Assembly (NCBI RefSeq): GCF_000154285.1
Contig: NZ_DS483477.1
Span: forward strand, 310,001 to 374,000
Direction: 5' to 3'
Source: Amedibacillus dolichus DSM 3991
GTDB lineage: Bacteria > Bacillota_I > Bacilli_A > Erysipelotrichales > Erysipelotrichaceae
Length of the DNA stretch: 64,000 bases
In this document: positions 25,112-33,827 of the stretch, one piece after another
Position numbering within the stretch: position 1 is the stretch's first letter
Layout of the letters: each line of letters starts with the position of its first letter
The notes under the pieces: generated by a model
Seen by the model: the letters and a program-made list of their open reading frames with translations, nothing else
The model's database searches: none
Told to the model about the DNA's origin: nothing
Made by a program: the position numbers and the translations under genes

Positions 25112-27370
25112 ATGACAAGTGTAAATCGCAAAGAGTGGGAAGGCTTTGAAGGTCGTCTTTGGAAGGAAGAAGTCAATGTTCGCGACTTTATCCAAGCCAA
25201 CTACACACCCTACGATGGAGATGAAGCGTTTTTAGCAGAGCCGACAGAAGCAACTAATCAGCTATGGACAGAGTTGCAAAGGCTGCAAAAGCAAGAAAGA
25301 GCAAACAATGGTGTTTTGGATATGGAAACTGAGGTTGTATCTTCTTTAACTTCTTATGGTCCGGGGTATATTTCGGAAGAATTGAAAGATTTGGAAAAGG
25401 TAGTAGGTTTACAAACGGATAAGCCGTTAAAGCGTGCCTTTATGCCATATGGTGGTATTAAGATGAGTGAAGAGGCTTGCACGACCTATGGTTATACACC
25501 AAGTGAAAAACTGCATGAGATTTTCCATGAATACCATAAAACACATAACGATGCGGTATTCCAGTGTTATACTCCTGAGATGCGTTTGGCTCGCCGCAAC
25601 AAAATTGTAACCGGACTTCCGGATACGTATGGTCGTGGACGTATTGTCGGTGATTATCGTCGTGTAGCATTATATGGTATTGACTATTTGGTTGAACAAA
25701 AGCAAAAGGATTTAGCAAATTGTGGTTGTGGCATCATGATGGACGATATCATTCGTCAGCGTGAGGAATTGGCAGAGCAAATCAAAGCCTTGAAGGGCAT
25801 GAAGGAAATGGCACAGATTTACGGCTATGATATTTCCTTACCGGCAAAGAATGCGAAGGAAGCTGTGCAATGGCTGTATTTTGGCTATTTAGCGGCTATT
25901 AAGACACAAAACGGTGCGGCAATGTCTGTTGGTCGTGTATCGACATTCCTTGATATTTATATTGAACGTGATTTGAAAAACGGAACAATCAGTGAAAAAG
26001 AAGCACAGGAATTGATTGATCATATGACAATGAAATTCCGTATGGTGAAATTTGCTCGTATTCCAAGCTATAACCAATTGTTTAGTGGGGATCCGGTTTG
26101 GGCAACCTTGGATTTGGCAGGGCTTGGTATGGACGGACGCCACATGGTTACCAAGAGCGATTATCGTTTCTTGCATACCTTAGAAAATATGGGACCGGCA
26201 CCGGAGCCGAATTTGACAGTGCTATACTCTTCTCATTTACCGGAAAATTTCAAAAAATACGCTGCGCGCATTTCAATTGATACAAGTTCTGTGCAATATG
26301 AAAATGATGATGTAATGCGTCCGGTATGGGGTGATGATTATGCGGTTTGTTGCTGTGTCAGTGCTACGCAAACCGGTAAGGAAATGCAGTTCTTCGGAGC
26401 ACGTGCAAATCTAGCAAAATGCTTGTTGTATGCTATCAACGGTGGTGTTGATGAAAAGACAAAGACACAGGTAGGACCGGAATATGCACCGATTGCATCT
26501 GAGTATTTGGATTTTGATGAAGTAATGCATAAATATGATATCATGATGGATTGGTTATCCGGATTATATGTTAATATTTTAAATCTGATTCAATATATGC
26601 ATGATAAGTATTATTACGAATCTTCATTGATGGCTTTGATTGATACCGATGTACGAAGAACCTTTGCGACCGGTATTGCAGGATTCTCTCATGTAGTGGA
26701 TTCGCTGAGTGCTATTAAATATGCTAAGGTAAAGTGTATTCGTGATGAGGACGGAATTGTAACAGACTTTGAAGTGGAAGGTGATTTCCCACGTTATGGT
26801 AATGATGATGATCGTGCTGATGATTTGGCAGTTTGGCTGTTGAAAACTTTTATCGAAAAGGTTAAGAAGCACCATACTTATCGTGATTCCGAACCAACAA
26901 CCTCTATTTTGACGATTACCAGCAACGTTGTATATGGAAAAGCAACCGGTGCACTTCCCGATGGAAGAAAAGCGGGAGAACCTTTATCACCGGGAGCCAA
27001 TCCTGCGTATGGAGCAGAGCAAAACGGTTTATTGGCAAGCTTAAATTCGGTTGCAAAGCTGCCTTATGAATATGCTTTAGATGGAATCAGCAATACACAA
27101 ACCATCAATCCCGATGCCTTAGGACATGATGAAGCAGAGCGTGTTAATAATCTTGTAAATGTCATGGACGGCTATTTCGATCAAGGGGCTCACCATTTGA
27201 ATGTGAATGTATTTGGTGTCGAAAAATTGAAAGATGCTATGGAACACCCGGAAAAAGAGGAATATGCGAACTTTACGATTCGTGTATCCGGTTATGCGGT
27301 AAAATTTATTGATTTAACCCGTGAGCAGCAACTCGATGTTATTTCAAGAACCTGCCACGCAAGCTTATAA
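25112..27370 (+). CDS. pflB: Formate C-acetyltransferase (pyruvate formate-lyase)
   Basis: A 752-residue glycyl-radical enzyme that converts pyruvate and CoA to formate and acetyl-CoA under anaerobic conditions. The adjacent catalytic cysteines lie in [16 protein letters not shown] (about 413-415), and the glycyl-radical loop [10 protein letters not shown] holds Gly727 near the C-terminus. The activase pflA follows, separated by a hairpin. An AAGGAGG ribosome site precedes the ATG. Length is that of standard PFL. Expression is driven by a ZTP-riboswitch promoter and a second direct promoter. Confidence 0.96.
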   Translation: MTSVNRKEWEGFEGRLWKEEVNVRDFIQANYTPYDGDEAFLAEPTEATNQLWTELQRLQKQERANNGVLDMETEVVSSLTSYGPGYISEELKDLEKVVGLQTDKPLKRAFMPYGGIKMSEEACTTYGYTPSEKLHEIFHEYHKTHNDAVFQCYTPEMRLARRNKIVTGLPDTYGRGRIVGDYRRVALYGIDYLVEQKQKDLANCGCGIMMDDIIRQREELAEQIKALKGMKEMAQIYGYDISLPAKNAKEAVQWLYFGYLAAIKTQNGAAMSVGRVSTFLDIYIERDLKNGTISEKEAQELIDHMTMKFRMVKFARIPSYNQLFSGDPVWATLDLAGLGMDGRHMVTKSDYRFLHTLENMGPAPEPNLTVLYSSHLPENFKKYAARISIDTSSVQYENDDVMRPVWGDDYAVCCCVSATQTGKEMQFFGARANLAKCLLYAINGGVDEKTKTQVGPEYAPIASEYLDFDEVMHKYDIMMDWLSGLYVNILNLIQYMHDKYYYESSLMALIDTDVRRTFATGIAGFSHVVDSLSAIKYAKVKCIRDEDGIVTDFEVEGDFPRYGNDDDRADDLAVWLLKTFIEKVKKHHTYRDSEPTTSILTITSNVVYGKATGALPDGRKAGEPLSPGANPAYGAEQNGLLASLNSVAKLPYEYALDGISNTQTINPDALGHDEAERVNNLVNVMDGYFDQGAHHLNVNVFGVEKLKDAMEHPEKEEYANFTIRVSGYAVKFIDLTREQQLDVISRTCHASL

Positions 27371-27377
27371 AACAACG

Positions 27378-27405
27378 AAGTAGGTCTGTTTGCAGGCCTA
27401 CTTTT
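27378..27405 (+). terminator. Intergenic hairpin between pflB and pflA
   Basis: AAGTAGG(T)CTG pairs with CAG(G)CCTACTT, followed by only four T. It may lower pflA expression or stabilise the pflB message. Confidence 0.6.
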
Positions 27406-27422
27406 CGAAAGGAAGGAAAATC

Positions 27423-28172
27423 ATGAGTATTAAAGGAAGTGTACATTCGATTGAAAGCTTTGGTTCGGTAGATGGACCGGGAGTGCGTTTCGTAATTTTT
27501 TTGAATGGTTGTCAAATGCGCTGTAAATATTGTCATAATGTAGATACATGGCAAATGCAGGAAGCAAATATGACAAGTGATGAGCTGTTGAAAAAAGCAT
27601 TGCGTTATCGTAGCTATTGGAAACAGGGAGGAGGTATAACGGTAAGTGGTGGAGAACCGCTACTCCAAATTGATTTTGTTTTGGAGCTTTTTGAAAAAGC
27701 AAAGGCAAAGGGAGTTCATACCGTTTTGGATACCAGTGGAAATCCTTTTACAATAGAGCAGCCTTTTTTTGATAAGTTACAAAAGCTTTTGGCAGTAACG
27801 GATTTGATATTGCTTGATATTAAGCATATAGATGCTTTGGCACATAAGGAGCTAACCGGACAGGATAATGCGAATATCTTAGCTTTTGCAAGGTATTTAA
27901 GCGAAATTCAAAAGCCGGTGTGGATACGTCATGTGCTTGTACCCGGTATTAATGATGATGAAGCGCAGCTAAAACGTCTTTCCGTTTTTATTAAAGAGCT
28001 AAGCAATGTGGAGCGGGTTGAAGTGTTGCCTTATCATAGTCTTGGGGAATTTAAATGGGAAAAATTAGGTATTCCATATACTTTAAAGGGAATTCAAGCA
28101 CCAAGCAAGGAAAGTGTCGAGAAGGCTAAGGAAATCTTATGCTGTGCAAAGTATCAAGGCTTTCGCTCATGA
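27423..28172 (+). CDS. pflA: Pyruvate formate-lyase activating enzyme (radical SAM)
   Basis: A 249-residue radical-SAM activase that generates the glycyl radical on PflB. The 4Fe-4S motif CxxxCxxC is at Cys30, Cys34 and Cys37 (NGCQMRCKYCHN), and the SAM-binding GGGITVSGGEPLLQ follows at about 60-73. The ATG at 27423 is chosen over an upstream in-frame ATG because AAGGAAGGAAAATC lies just before it and the family's GSVHSIESFGSVDGPG opening then begins at residue 5. It is the second gene of the pflBA transcript. Confidence 0.95.
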   Translation: MSIKGSVHSIESFGSVDGPGVRFVIFLNGCQMRCKYCHNVDTWQMQEANMTSDELLKKALRYRSYWKQGGGITVSGGEPLLQIDFVLELFEKAKAKGVHTVLDTSGNPFTIEQPFFDKLQKLLAVTDLILLDIKHIDALAHKELTGQDNANILAFARYLSEIQKPVWIRHVLVPGINDDEAQLKRLSVFIKELSNVERVEVLPYHSLGEFKWEKLGIPYTLKGIQAPSKESVEKAKEILCCAKYQGFRS

Positions 28173-28225
28173 GGCATTTATCATGGTGTAAATTTTTGTA
28201 AAAGCTATAATTCCAAGGAGAAATA

Positions 28226-28234
28226 TGCTATAAT
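28226..28234 (+). promoter_or_regulatory. Extended -10 promoter of the dockerin-glucosaminidase gene
   Basis: TGCTATAAT, about 117 bases before the start codon. The transcript would begin at the foot of the leader hairpin. Confidence 0.6.
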
Positions 28235-28240
28235 TTAGAC

Positions 28241-28338
28241 GCTTTTGGAGGACAGATAGTTGGAAGGCGTTTCCAAAAGGACTCTACGCAAAGGATAGTG
28301 TTGATAAATTCGATATATGTATGAAAAGGTCTAGCAGT
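28241..28338 (+). ncRNA. Structured 5' leader of the dockerin-glucosaminidase gene (unidentified)
   Basis: CTTTTGGA (28242-28249) can pair with TCCAAAAG (28272-28279), with an alternative inner hairpin TTGGAA-GGCGT-TTCCAA (28260-28276) that excludes it. A GACTCTACGCAAAGG stretch follows. The two mutually exclusive stems directly after the start site look like a regulatory RNA. It does not match any riboswitch I know; only a faint likeness to the ACGCAAAG core of c-di-GMP-I aptamers exists. Confidence 0.35.
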
Positions 28339-28351
28339 GAGGAGAAAGTGT

Positions 28352-30229
28352 ATGAAAAAATTAGTTAGTTTTATCTGTATAGTATTTATTGTTATCGTTA
28401 GCTCTGCCTCTGTTATGAATGCACAAGATACGGAAGATATTGATATCGCTAGTATAACTCCTGTCGGACAGCCTGAACAGGACGAATATTTTTATATTTT
28501 AGATGAAAATGGAAATGTTGAATATGTTACGTATGATTCTTATGCGTATGATGAATCCTTAGACGCAAAGGAGCGTTCGGCTTTTCGAAATGCAAAATAT
28601 CAAGTAGCGAAGATTACTGGTTATACAACATATACCGAAGCGGCAACCGGCTTAGCAGGATATACACATGGTAACTCGGCGACCGATGCAGCCTATATTC
28701 AAACCAATAGTAACGGTACCGTTCGTGTGAAGCAGGCCGGTGTGGTAATGGATATACCCAAGGCAAATGTAAGTATTGTAGATTATACCGGCAGCAATGT
28801 TTCTACCTATACAACTAGCAATGGCAAGCTTTACCATAACTTTTTTTACAATCAAACGGCTAAGGCAAGTAATTGGGTAGGGTATCAACAGGGATATATG
28901 GCTTCAAATGCTACCTATTATAGTTATGATGGACATTATTTTTATACAAAATATGAAACCATGATTGATGATTATCGTAACAATACCTATCAGCATGCCA
29001 TCAACCCGAATACTCCGTATTACAGCTACTATCAATTCCTTTCACATCGTAGCAATACTGGCTTTGCGGCAAATATGTTTGACAATCGCATTATTGAGGT
29101 ACAAGGGCAAGGCACAAGTTCTAAGTTAAGAAATGCCGGTAAGGATTTTATTAGTGCTCAAAATACATACGGTGTAAATGCCGGATTGATGTGGGCAGTT
29201 TCGATCAATGAGAGTGGTTGGGGGTTAAGCCAGCTTTCCTTGGAACGTAATAATTTATTCGGTCATAAAGCATACGACAGCAATGTCGGTGCAGCAGAAC
29301 GATATAATAGTGTTTTGGATTGTGTGAATACACATGCGAAAACCTATATTTCTTCCGGTTACTTAGATCCAACAGATTATCGTTATCGCGGACCGCATTT
29401 AGGTGATAAGCAAAGTGGCATTAATGTCAAATATGCGTCTGATCCTTATTGGGGAGAAAAAGCAGCACAGCAGTTATATCTTCTTGCAGAACGAAATAAT
29501 CGTAAAGATTATGGTTCTTATAGTCTTGGCTCTGTTAATGGAAGTGCTAATATTTATAATTCTACCGGATCCTCTAAAAAACTGCTTTATACAACAGGAA
29601 GCGGTGAAAATAGAAACCTGGATAACAATATGGTTATTATTTTAGGAGAGGAAAGAGGTAGTGATGGTGTAGTGTATTATAAAATTCCATCTGATTCAGC
29701 ATTGACAGAAAACAGAGTTGCTATCAATCCTACAGGTATTTATAAGACCGGAAGAGATTATGCGTATATTAGAAAAAGTGATGTGAAGGTAGTAAGTCAA
29801 GGTTCCTCTGTATTAGATCGTTTGGGAATGCGCCAAGAGGGCAGCTATGTATTTGGTTTAAAACCGAATACAAGTGTTCAAGCATTTACACAAAATGTAA
29901 AAGCAATTGATACAAATGCTTTTGTTAATGTGAAAAATGCTTCCGGACAAGTCGTAACCTCGGGAACAATGGGAACCGGAATGACATTTACCTTAAAAGA
30001 AAATGGAGTTCTTACAACTTATACTGTTGTGATTAAAGGAGATGTAGATGGTGATGGACAAATTCGCTCCATTGACTACTCTATTGTAAAAAATGATATT
30101 TTGAATATTCGAAAGCTATCCAAAGCGTATGCGACTGCCGGTGATGTAGATGGAGATGGAAAGATTCGTTCCATTGACTATTCACTCATTAAAAATGATA
30201 TTTTGAATATTAAAGACATCGTACAGTAA
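28352..30229 (+). CDS. Secreted glucosaminidase with C-terminal dockerin
   Basis: A 625-residue exported protein. A signal peptide (about 1-27, ending VMNAQ) is followed by a Tyr/Thr-rich region of unknown fold (to about 240). The glucosaminidase (GH73-like, PF01832) domain comes next, with MWAVSINESGWGLSQLSLERNNLFG around residues 280-305 (catalytic Glu in INESGW). SH3-like repeats follow. The last about 63 residues are two dockerin repeats, each GDVDGDGxIRSIDYSxxKNDILN. It would cleave peptidoglycan glycan strands at the surface. The start is at ATG 28352, after GAGGAGA. A putative anchoring partner is encoded 16 bases downstream. Confidence 0.88.
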   Translation: MKKLVSFICIVFIVIVSSASVMNAQDTEDIDIASITPVGQPEQDEYFYILDENGNVEYVTYDSYAYDESLDAKERSAFRNAKYQVAKITGYTTYTEAATGLAGYTHGNSATDAAYIQTNSNGTVRVKQAGVVMDIPKANVSIVDYTGSNVSTYTTSNGKLYHNFFYNQTAKASNWVGYQQGYMASNATYYSYDGHYFYTKYETMIDDYRNNTYQHAINPNTPYYSYYQFLSHRSNTGFAANMFDNRIIEVQGQGTSSKLRNAGKDFISAQNTYGVNAGLMWAVSINESGWGLSQLSLERNNLFGHKAYDSNVGAAERYNSVLDCVNTHAKTYISSGYLDPTDYRYRGPHLGDKQSGINVKYASDPYWGEKAAQQLYLLAERNNRKDYGSYSLGSVNGSANIYNSTGSSKKLLYTTGSGENRNLDNNMVIILGEERGSDGVVYYKIPSDSALTENRVAINPTGIYKTGRDYAYIRKSDVKVVSQGSSVLDRLGMRQEGSYVFGLKPNTSVQAFTQNVKAIDTNAFVNVKNASGQVVTSGTMGTGMTFTLKENGVLTTYTVVIKGDVDGDGQIRSIDYSIVKNDILNIRKLSKAYATAGDVDGDGKIRSIDYSLIKNDILNIKDIVQ

Positions 30230-30245
30230 AAGAAAGGAAAGTTTT

Positions 30246-31607
30246 ATGAAAAAAAGCAAAATTTTAATAGCTTTGGTTGCGGTAATAACATTAGTTACTC
30301 CAATGCTTATACATGCTGCGATAGCTCCGGGAGCAACATTTACAGCCACGGCGAATTGTGGTATTTATGAAGGGGCAGTTCGTGTCAGCGCCAGCAATGC
30401 CACTGTAACAAGTGCAGATAACTTTTTTTGTGATCGAGGGAAGCAGTTAAGAGCTACGGCGATTGCTGGTAGTGCTGGTACTGCAAGTGTTTCTTTTACT
30501 GTTATAGATGCTACAGATACCAATGCAATGCAACTTGTTGGAAATGTTAATATCGGTGGTACAAGTGTTACAGTTGCTGCTCCATCAAATAATAATGGAG
30601 GAGGTGGGGGAGGTACACAAGTACAACAACCTAGTAAACCACAAACTCCACAAAACCAACAAAATCAACAAAATCAACAGAATCCGCAAGAAGATGTAAA
30701 TGATAAGCGTTCCGATAACAATAATTTGGCAAGCTTAGCAATTTCTTCAGGAAAGCTGACTCCTGCGTTTCATGCCGAAACAACTGAATATCGTGTGGAA
30801 TTAGCAGCTACGGTAACAAGCATCAATATTACTGCGAGTGCCGCAGACGCAAAAGCAAAAGTGAATGGTACCGGTACGAAAGCGTTAGAGCCGGGAGAAA
30901 ATAAGTTTTCCATTACGGTTACAGCAGAAAACGGTGCGGTTAAAACTTATACGATTGTAGCGGTTGTTAATGAAAAACCATTAGTTTATACAAAGTATAA
31001 TGGCAAAGATCTTGGAGTTGTTCGTAATGTGAAAGATATCAAAGCTCCTAAGGATTTTGTTGAAACGACGGTTAAGTTAGATGGTAAGGAAGTTAAAGCA
31101 TGGAAGAATGATGCTATGAAGATTACGCTTGTTTATTTGATTGATGAAAAGACAAGCGAGAAGAATTTTTATATCTATGATACAAAGAAACAAGTGGTTA
31201 CCAATATCTTTAAACCAACTGCAATTTTAGGAAATAATGTTTATCTTGTGGATATTCCTAAGGAATTACAGACAATGGAAGGCTTTCAGTATGGAAAGGT
31301 AAAGGTAGATACTACGGAGCTAATGGGGTGGACCTTTAAAGATAAAGCATTTGATAATTATGTGGTTATCTATGTGATGGACGAAGCCGGTAAGATGCAG
31401 TATTATATGTATGAAAAAACACAAAATACGCTTCAGCTTTATTCGAAAGCAGCTCCGGTTACACAAGAATCTTATGAAAAGCTAGTTAAGGATTTAGAAA
31501 ATACAAATAAGATGCAGGTTATTTGTTTAGGAGTTGCTGCTGTTTTAACAGTCGTAGCTATTGTTGCGGTCGTATTTGCGATAAAATTAAAGAAACAAGT
31601 GAAGTAA
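30246..31607 (+). CDS. Surface protein with cohesin-like and cadherin-like beta-sandwich domains, C-terminal membrane anchor
   Basis: A 453-residue protein. A signal peptide (about 1-25) is followed by a compact beta-rich domain (about 26-110; GIYEGAVRVSASN ... GSAGTASVSFTVIDATD ... GNVNIGGTSVTVA) that resembles a short cohesin-type or Ig-like module. A Gly/Gln/Asn-rich linker follows, then a cadherin-like beta-sandwich (PF12733 type, about 157-242: NLASLAISSGKLTPAF ... YTIVAVV), a further domain, and one C-terminal membrane helix (about 424-446) with a KLKKQVK tail. It is in an operon with the dockerin enzyme, suggesting it is its surface receptor. That pairing is inference. Confidence 0.7.
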   Translation: MKKSKILIALVAVITLVTPMLIHAAIAPGATFTATANCGIYEGAVRVSASNATVTSADNFFCDRGKQLRATAIAGSAGTASVSFTVIDATDTNAMQLVGNVNIGGTSVTVAAPSNNNGGGGGGTQVQQPSKPQTPQNQQNQQNQQNPQEDVNDKRSDNNNLASLAISSGKLTPAFHAETTEYRVELAATVTSINITASAADAKAKVNGTGTKALEPGENKFSITVTAENGAVKTYTIVAVVNEKPLVYTKYNGKDLGVVRNVKDIKAPKDFVETTVKLDGKEVKAWKNDAMKITLVYLIDEKTSEKNFYIYDTKKQVVTNIFKPTAILGNNVYLVDIPKELQTMEGFQYGKVKVDTTELMGWTFKDKAFDNYVVIYVMDEAGKMQYYMYEKTQNTLQLYSKAAPVTQESYEKLVKDLENTNKMQVICLGVAAVLTVVAIVAVVFAIKLKKQVK

Positions 31608-31608
31608 G

Positions 31609-31637
31609 AAAAGGGTGAGCGGATATGCTTGCCTTTT
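31609..31637 (+). terminator. Terminator of the dockerin operon
   Basis: AAAGGGTGAGC pairs with GCTTGCCTTTT (with G-U pairs) around GGATAT, followed by T. Confidence 0.75.
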
Positions 31638-31701
31638 TACTTGTATGCTATATTTTTTCATGCTATTATTGAAATAGATAGGTTATAGAGGGAGATAAGT
31701 T

Positions 31702-32679
31702 ATGCCTAATTTAATCACACATAAGATTTTTGCAGAAGAAGTTTTGAAGCACATTGATAATAGAAAAATTCGTAGAATCATTGAAAATAATCTACAATTA
31801 TATGGGATTGGCAGTAATGGTCCTGATCCTTTATTTTTTTATGATGCTACTCCATGGAATCTTTTTCATGATAATTTTGTATCGCAAATTGGCAACACGT
31901 TGCATTGTGGATACGTAAATGATTTTTATATTGCAAGTTTAAAGGAAATTGATAAACAAACGCATGAATATATCAAAGAGAGAATGTTTGCTTATGTTTT
32001 TGGACATTTATGTCACTGGGCAATGGATAGTACTGCACATCCGTATATTTATTATCGTACAGGTGATTGCGTTGGTATGAGCTTGAATTATCATCATCGC
32101 TTTGAATCTGTCTTAGATGCAACAATACTGAATGTCTATCGTCAACAAACTATCAAGGAATATTATTTTCCTGATATCTGTTTATATAATCAGGAGATGC
32201 TTCAAGCTATTGCACGAATTTATGTACCTGTAGTCAAGAAAATATTTCAAATTAAACTTCCCGTTTATGCTATCCGCAAGGCATTAGATGATTGGCATAA
32301 TGCTCAAAAATGGCTATATGATCCAAAACATAGGAAAATCAATCGTTGGTTATGGTTAGAAAATTTGAAAAATCAAAAATGGCAAATGTCGGGAAATATT
32401 GTTCCTAATAAAGATGAAAATGATTTTGATGTTCTGAACTTACAGATGCAAGCATGGAAATATCCATGCGATGATGCAATCATCAGTAATCAAAGCTTTA
32501 TTGAGATTTTTGAAACAGCGATTGAGAAGGCAGTAAATGCTATTACTTGTGCATATTGTTATGATGGAAGCGATATCTCTGAAGAGCAATTGATGGATAT
32601 TTTACAAGATCGTGCTTATGATACAGGTATGCCAGACTTTCAAGAAATGAAATATTTTAATATTGTATTCGAGAATTAA
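31702..32679 (+). CDS. Zinc-dependent phospholipase C-like protein, copy 1
   Basis: A 325-residue protein of the Zn_dep_PLPC family (PF00882). The metal-ligand pattern is visible: THKIFAEEV at the N-terminus, SNGPDPLFFYD (about 38-48), GHLCHWAMDSTAHPYIYY (about 101-118) and YHHRFESVLDA (about 130-140). There is no signal peptide, so unlike clostridial alpha-toxin it should be cytoplasmic. A close paralog lies at 47089. The gene is more A/T-rich than the earlier metabolic genes. An AGGGAGATAAG ribosome site precedes the ATG. The actual substrate is unknown. Confidence 0.78.
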   Translation: MPNLITHKIFAEEVLKHIDNRKIRRIIENNLQLYGIGSNGPDPLFFYDATPWNLFHDNFVSQIGNTLHCGYVNDFYIASLKEIDKQTHEYIKERMFAYVFGHLCHWAMDSTAHPYIYYRTGDCVGMSLNYHHRFESVLDATILNVYRQQTIKEYYFPDICLYNQEMLQAIARIYVPVVKKIFQIKLPVYAIRKALDDWHNAQKWLYDPKHRKINRWLWLENLKNQKWQMSGNIVPNKDENDFDVLNLQMQAWKYPCDDAIISNQSFIEIFETAIEKAVNAITCAYCYDGSDISEEQLMDILQDRAYDTGMPDFQEMKYFNIVFEN

Positions 32680-32751
32680 AATTTAATATTCAATTAGATA
32701 TATAATCAAAGTAAAACGCTATCATTTTTTTATTTTTTTCACGATAAAGTA

Positions 32752-32779
32752 TTGACAATCCTAAATTTAAATGTAAAAT
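32752..32779 (+). promoter_or_regulatory. SigmaA promoter of the licT operon
   Basis: TTGACA, 16-base spacer, TAAAAT. The transcript enters the first RAT site about 10 bases later. Confidence 0.7.
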
Positions 32780-32795
32780 ATTAGATGTAATACTT

Positions 32796-32878
32796 GGATT
32801 GTTACTGATGAGATCAGGCAAGACCTTTGGATTATATAATGTGATAGTATACATTGTATTGTTCATAGGTCTTTTTTG
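32796..32878 (+). promoter_or_regulatory. RAT antiterminator and overlapping terminator 1 (before licT)
   Basis: GGATTGTTACTGAT ... GATCAGGCAAGACC (32796-32825) is a near-perfect LicT/BglG RNA-binding site. Its 3' end overlaps the terminator stem AGACCT (32821-32826) / AGGTCT (32867-32872) plus a T-run. LicT binding to RAT would block the terminator. Confidence 0.9.
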
Positions 32879-32891
32879 TTGGAGGGATATT

Positions 32892-33737
32892 ATGAAAATT
32901 ATTAAAATTTTCAATAACAATGCAGTGGCCACTATTTCTGATAATAAAAATGATCTTATTTTAACAGGTTCGGGTATTGGTTTTCAGAAGAAAATCGGAG
33001 ATGAGGTTGATGAAAACCGTATTGAGAAACGCTATGTATATGAAGGTGGAGAAAAAGATGCAATGTATCAACTATTCTTACGTACACCTGAGGAATATTT
33101 TAAGCTTTCTCAATCCATTATGGAAAAAGCAATGGAAGAGCTAAATATATCGTTTCAAGATCAAACAATAATAGCCTTAACGGATCATATTTGTTTTGCT
33201 GTTGAACGATACGAAACAGGCACAGAGCTTCCTAATCTTGTTCTTGATGAAATAAAAACCTTGTATAAAGAGGAGTTTAAAATTGGGTTATGGAGTGTTA
33301 AGTACATTAATCAAGAATTGAAGATTGATTTACCGATTGATGAGGCAGGGTATATTGCTATGCATATTATTAACGGTGCGAATAATACCAATTCAAATTC
33401 TACAATGAAAATGATACAGCTAGTTGATGGTTGTGTTTCTGTAATTTCCGATTCATTAGGAATTTATTTTGATAAGGATAGTTTAGACTATACAAGATTG
33501 GTAACACATCTGAAATTTATGGCTCAACGTATTTTTAGTGGAATCCATGAAGAAGAAGGTTTTGGTGATAAGGAAATGATTTCCTTCTTATCCAATAAAG
33601 ATACAAAGATTCTAACTTGCATTACTGCCATTCGCAATTATATTTCTTCAACGTTCTCTTACGAGCTTTCTGAAAAAGAATTATTATACTTGATGATACA
33701 TATTTATAAAATTATTAATTTAATGGATTGTTACTGA
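32892..33737 (+). CDS. licT: BglG/LicT-family transcriptional antiterminator
   Basis: A 281-residue antiterminator. It has an N-terminal RNA-binding CAT domain (about 1-58, beginning MKIIKIFNNNAVATI) and two PTS-regulation domains. PRD1 (about 65-170) has His in LTDHICFAVER and AGYIAMHIIN; PRD2 (about 175-281) has His in LVTHLKFMAQRI and LMIHIYKI. Phosphorylation of these His residues by the PTS controls activity. The start at ATG 32892 follows GGAGGG. RAT sites lie both upstream (autoregulation) and immediately downstream of this gene, overlapping its end, so it controls the EIICB-GH4-EIIA genes as well. Confidence 0.94.
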   Translation: MKIIKIFNNNAVATISDNKNDLILTGSGIGFQKKIGDEVDENRIEKRYVYEGGEKDAMYQLFLRTPEEYFKLSQSIMEKAMEELNISFQDQTIIALTDHICFAVERYETGTELPNLVLDEIKTLYKEEFKIGLWSVKYINQELKIDLPIDEAGYIAMHIINGANNTNSNSTMKMIQLVDGCVSVISDSLGIYFDKDSLDYTRLVTHLKFMAQRIFSGIHEEEGFGDKEMISFLSNKDTKILTCITAIRNYISSTFSYELSEKELLYLMIHIYKIINLMDCY

Positions 33738-33810
33738 TTCGATCAGGCAAGACCTAAATGCAACAGATATTTTCTTTAGAAAAAAACTGTTCTTTTAGGT
33801 CTTTTATTTT
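33725..33810 (+). promoter_or_regulatory. RAT antiterminator and overlapping terminator 2 (before the EIICB gene)
   Basis: GGATTGTTACTGATTCGATC (33725-33744) followed by AGGCAAGACCTAAA is a canonical RAT that overlaps the licT stop codon. The terminator uses GACCTAAA and TTTAGGTC (33794-33801) with a T-run. It gives a second, independent LicT checkpoint. Confidence 0.92.
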
Positions 33811-33827
33811 AAAGAAAGGAAGATTTT

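Noticed and set aside
28241-28340. Possible c-di-GMP-I (GEMM) riboswitch before the dockerin gene because of ACGCAAAGG.
   Set aside because: The other conserved GEMM segments (GGGCAAACC, GGCCTAAACC) and the paired stems P2/P3 are absent. Kept only as an unidentified leader.
32690-32932. An 80-residue minus-strand frame across the first RAT site.
   Set aside because: It is antisense to the promoter, RAT and licT start; no ribosome site; codon pattern not coding.
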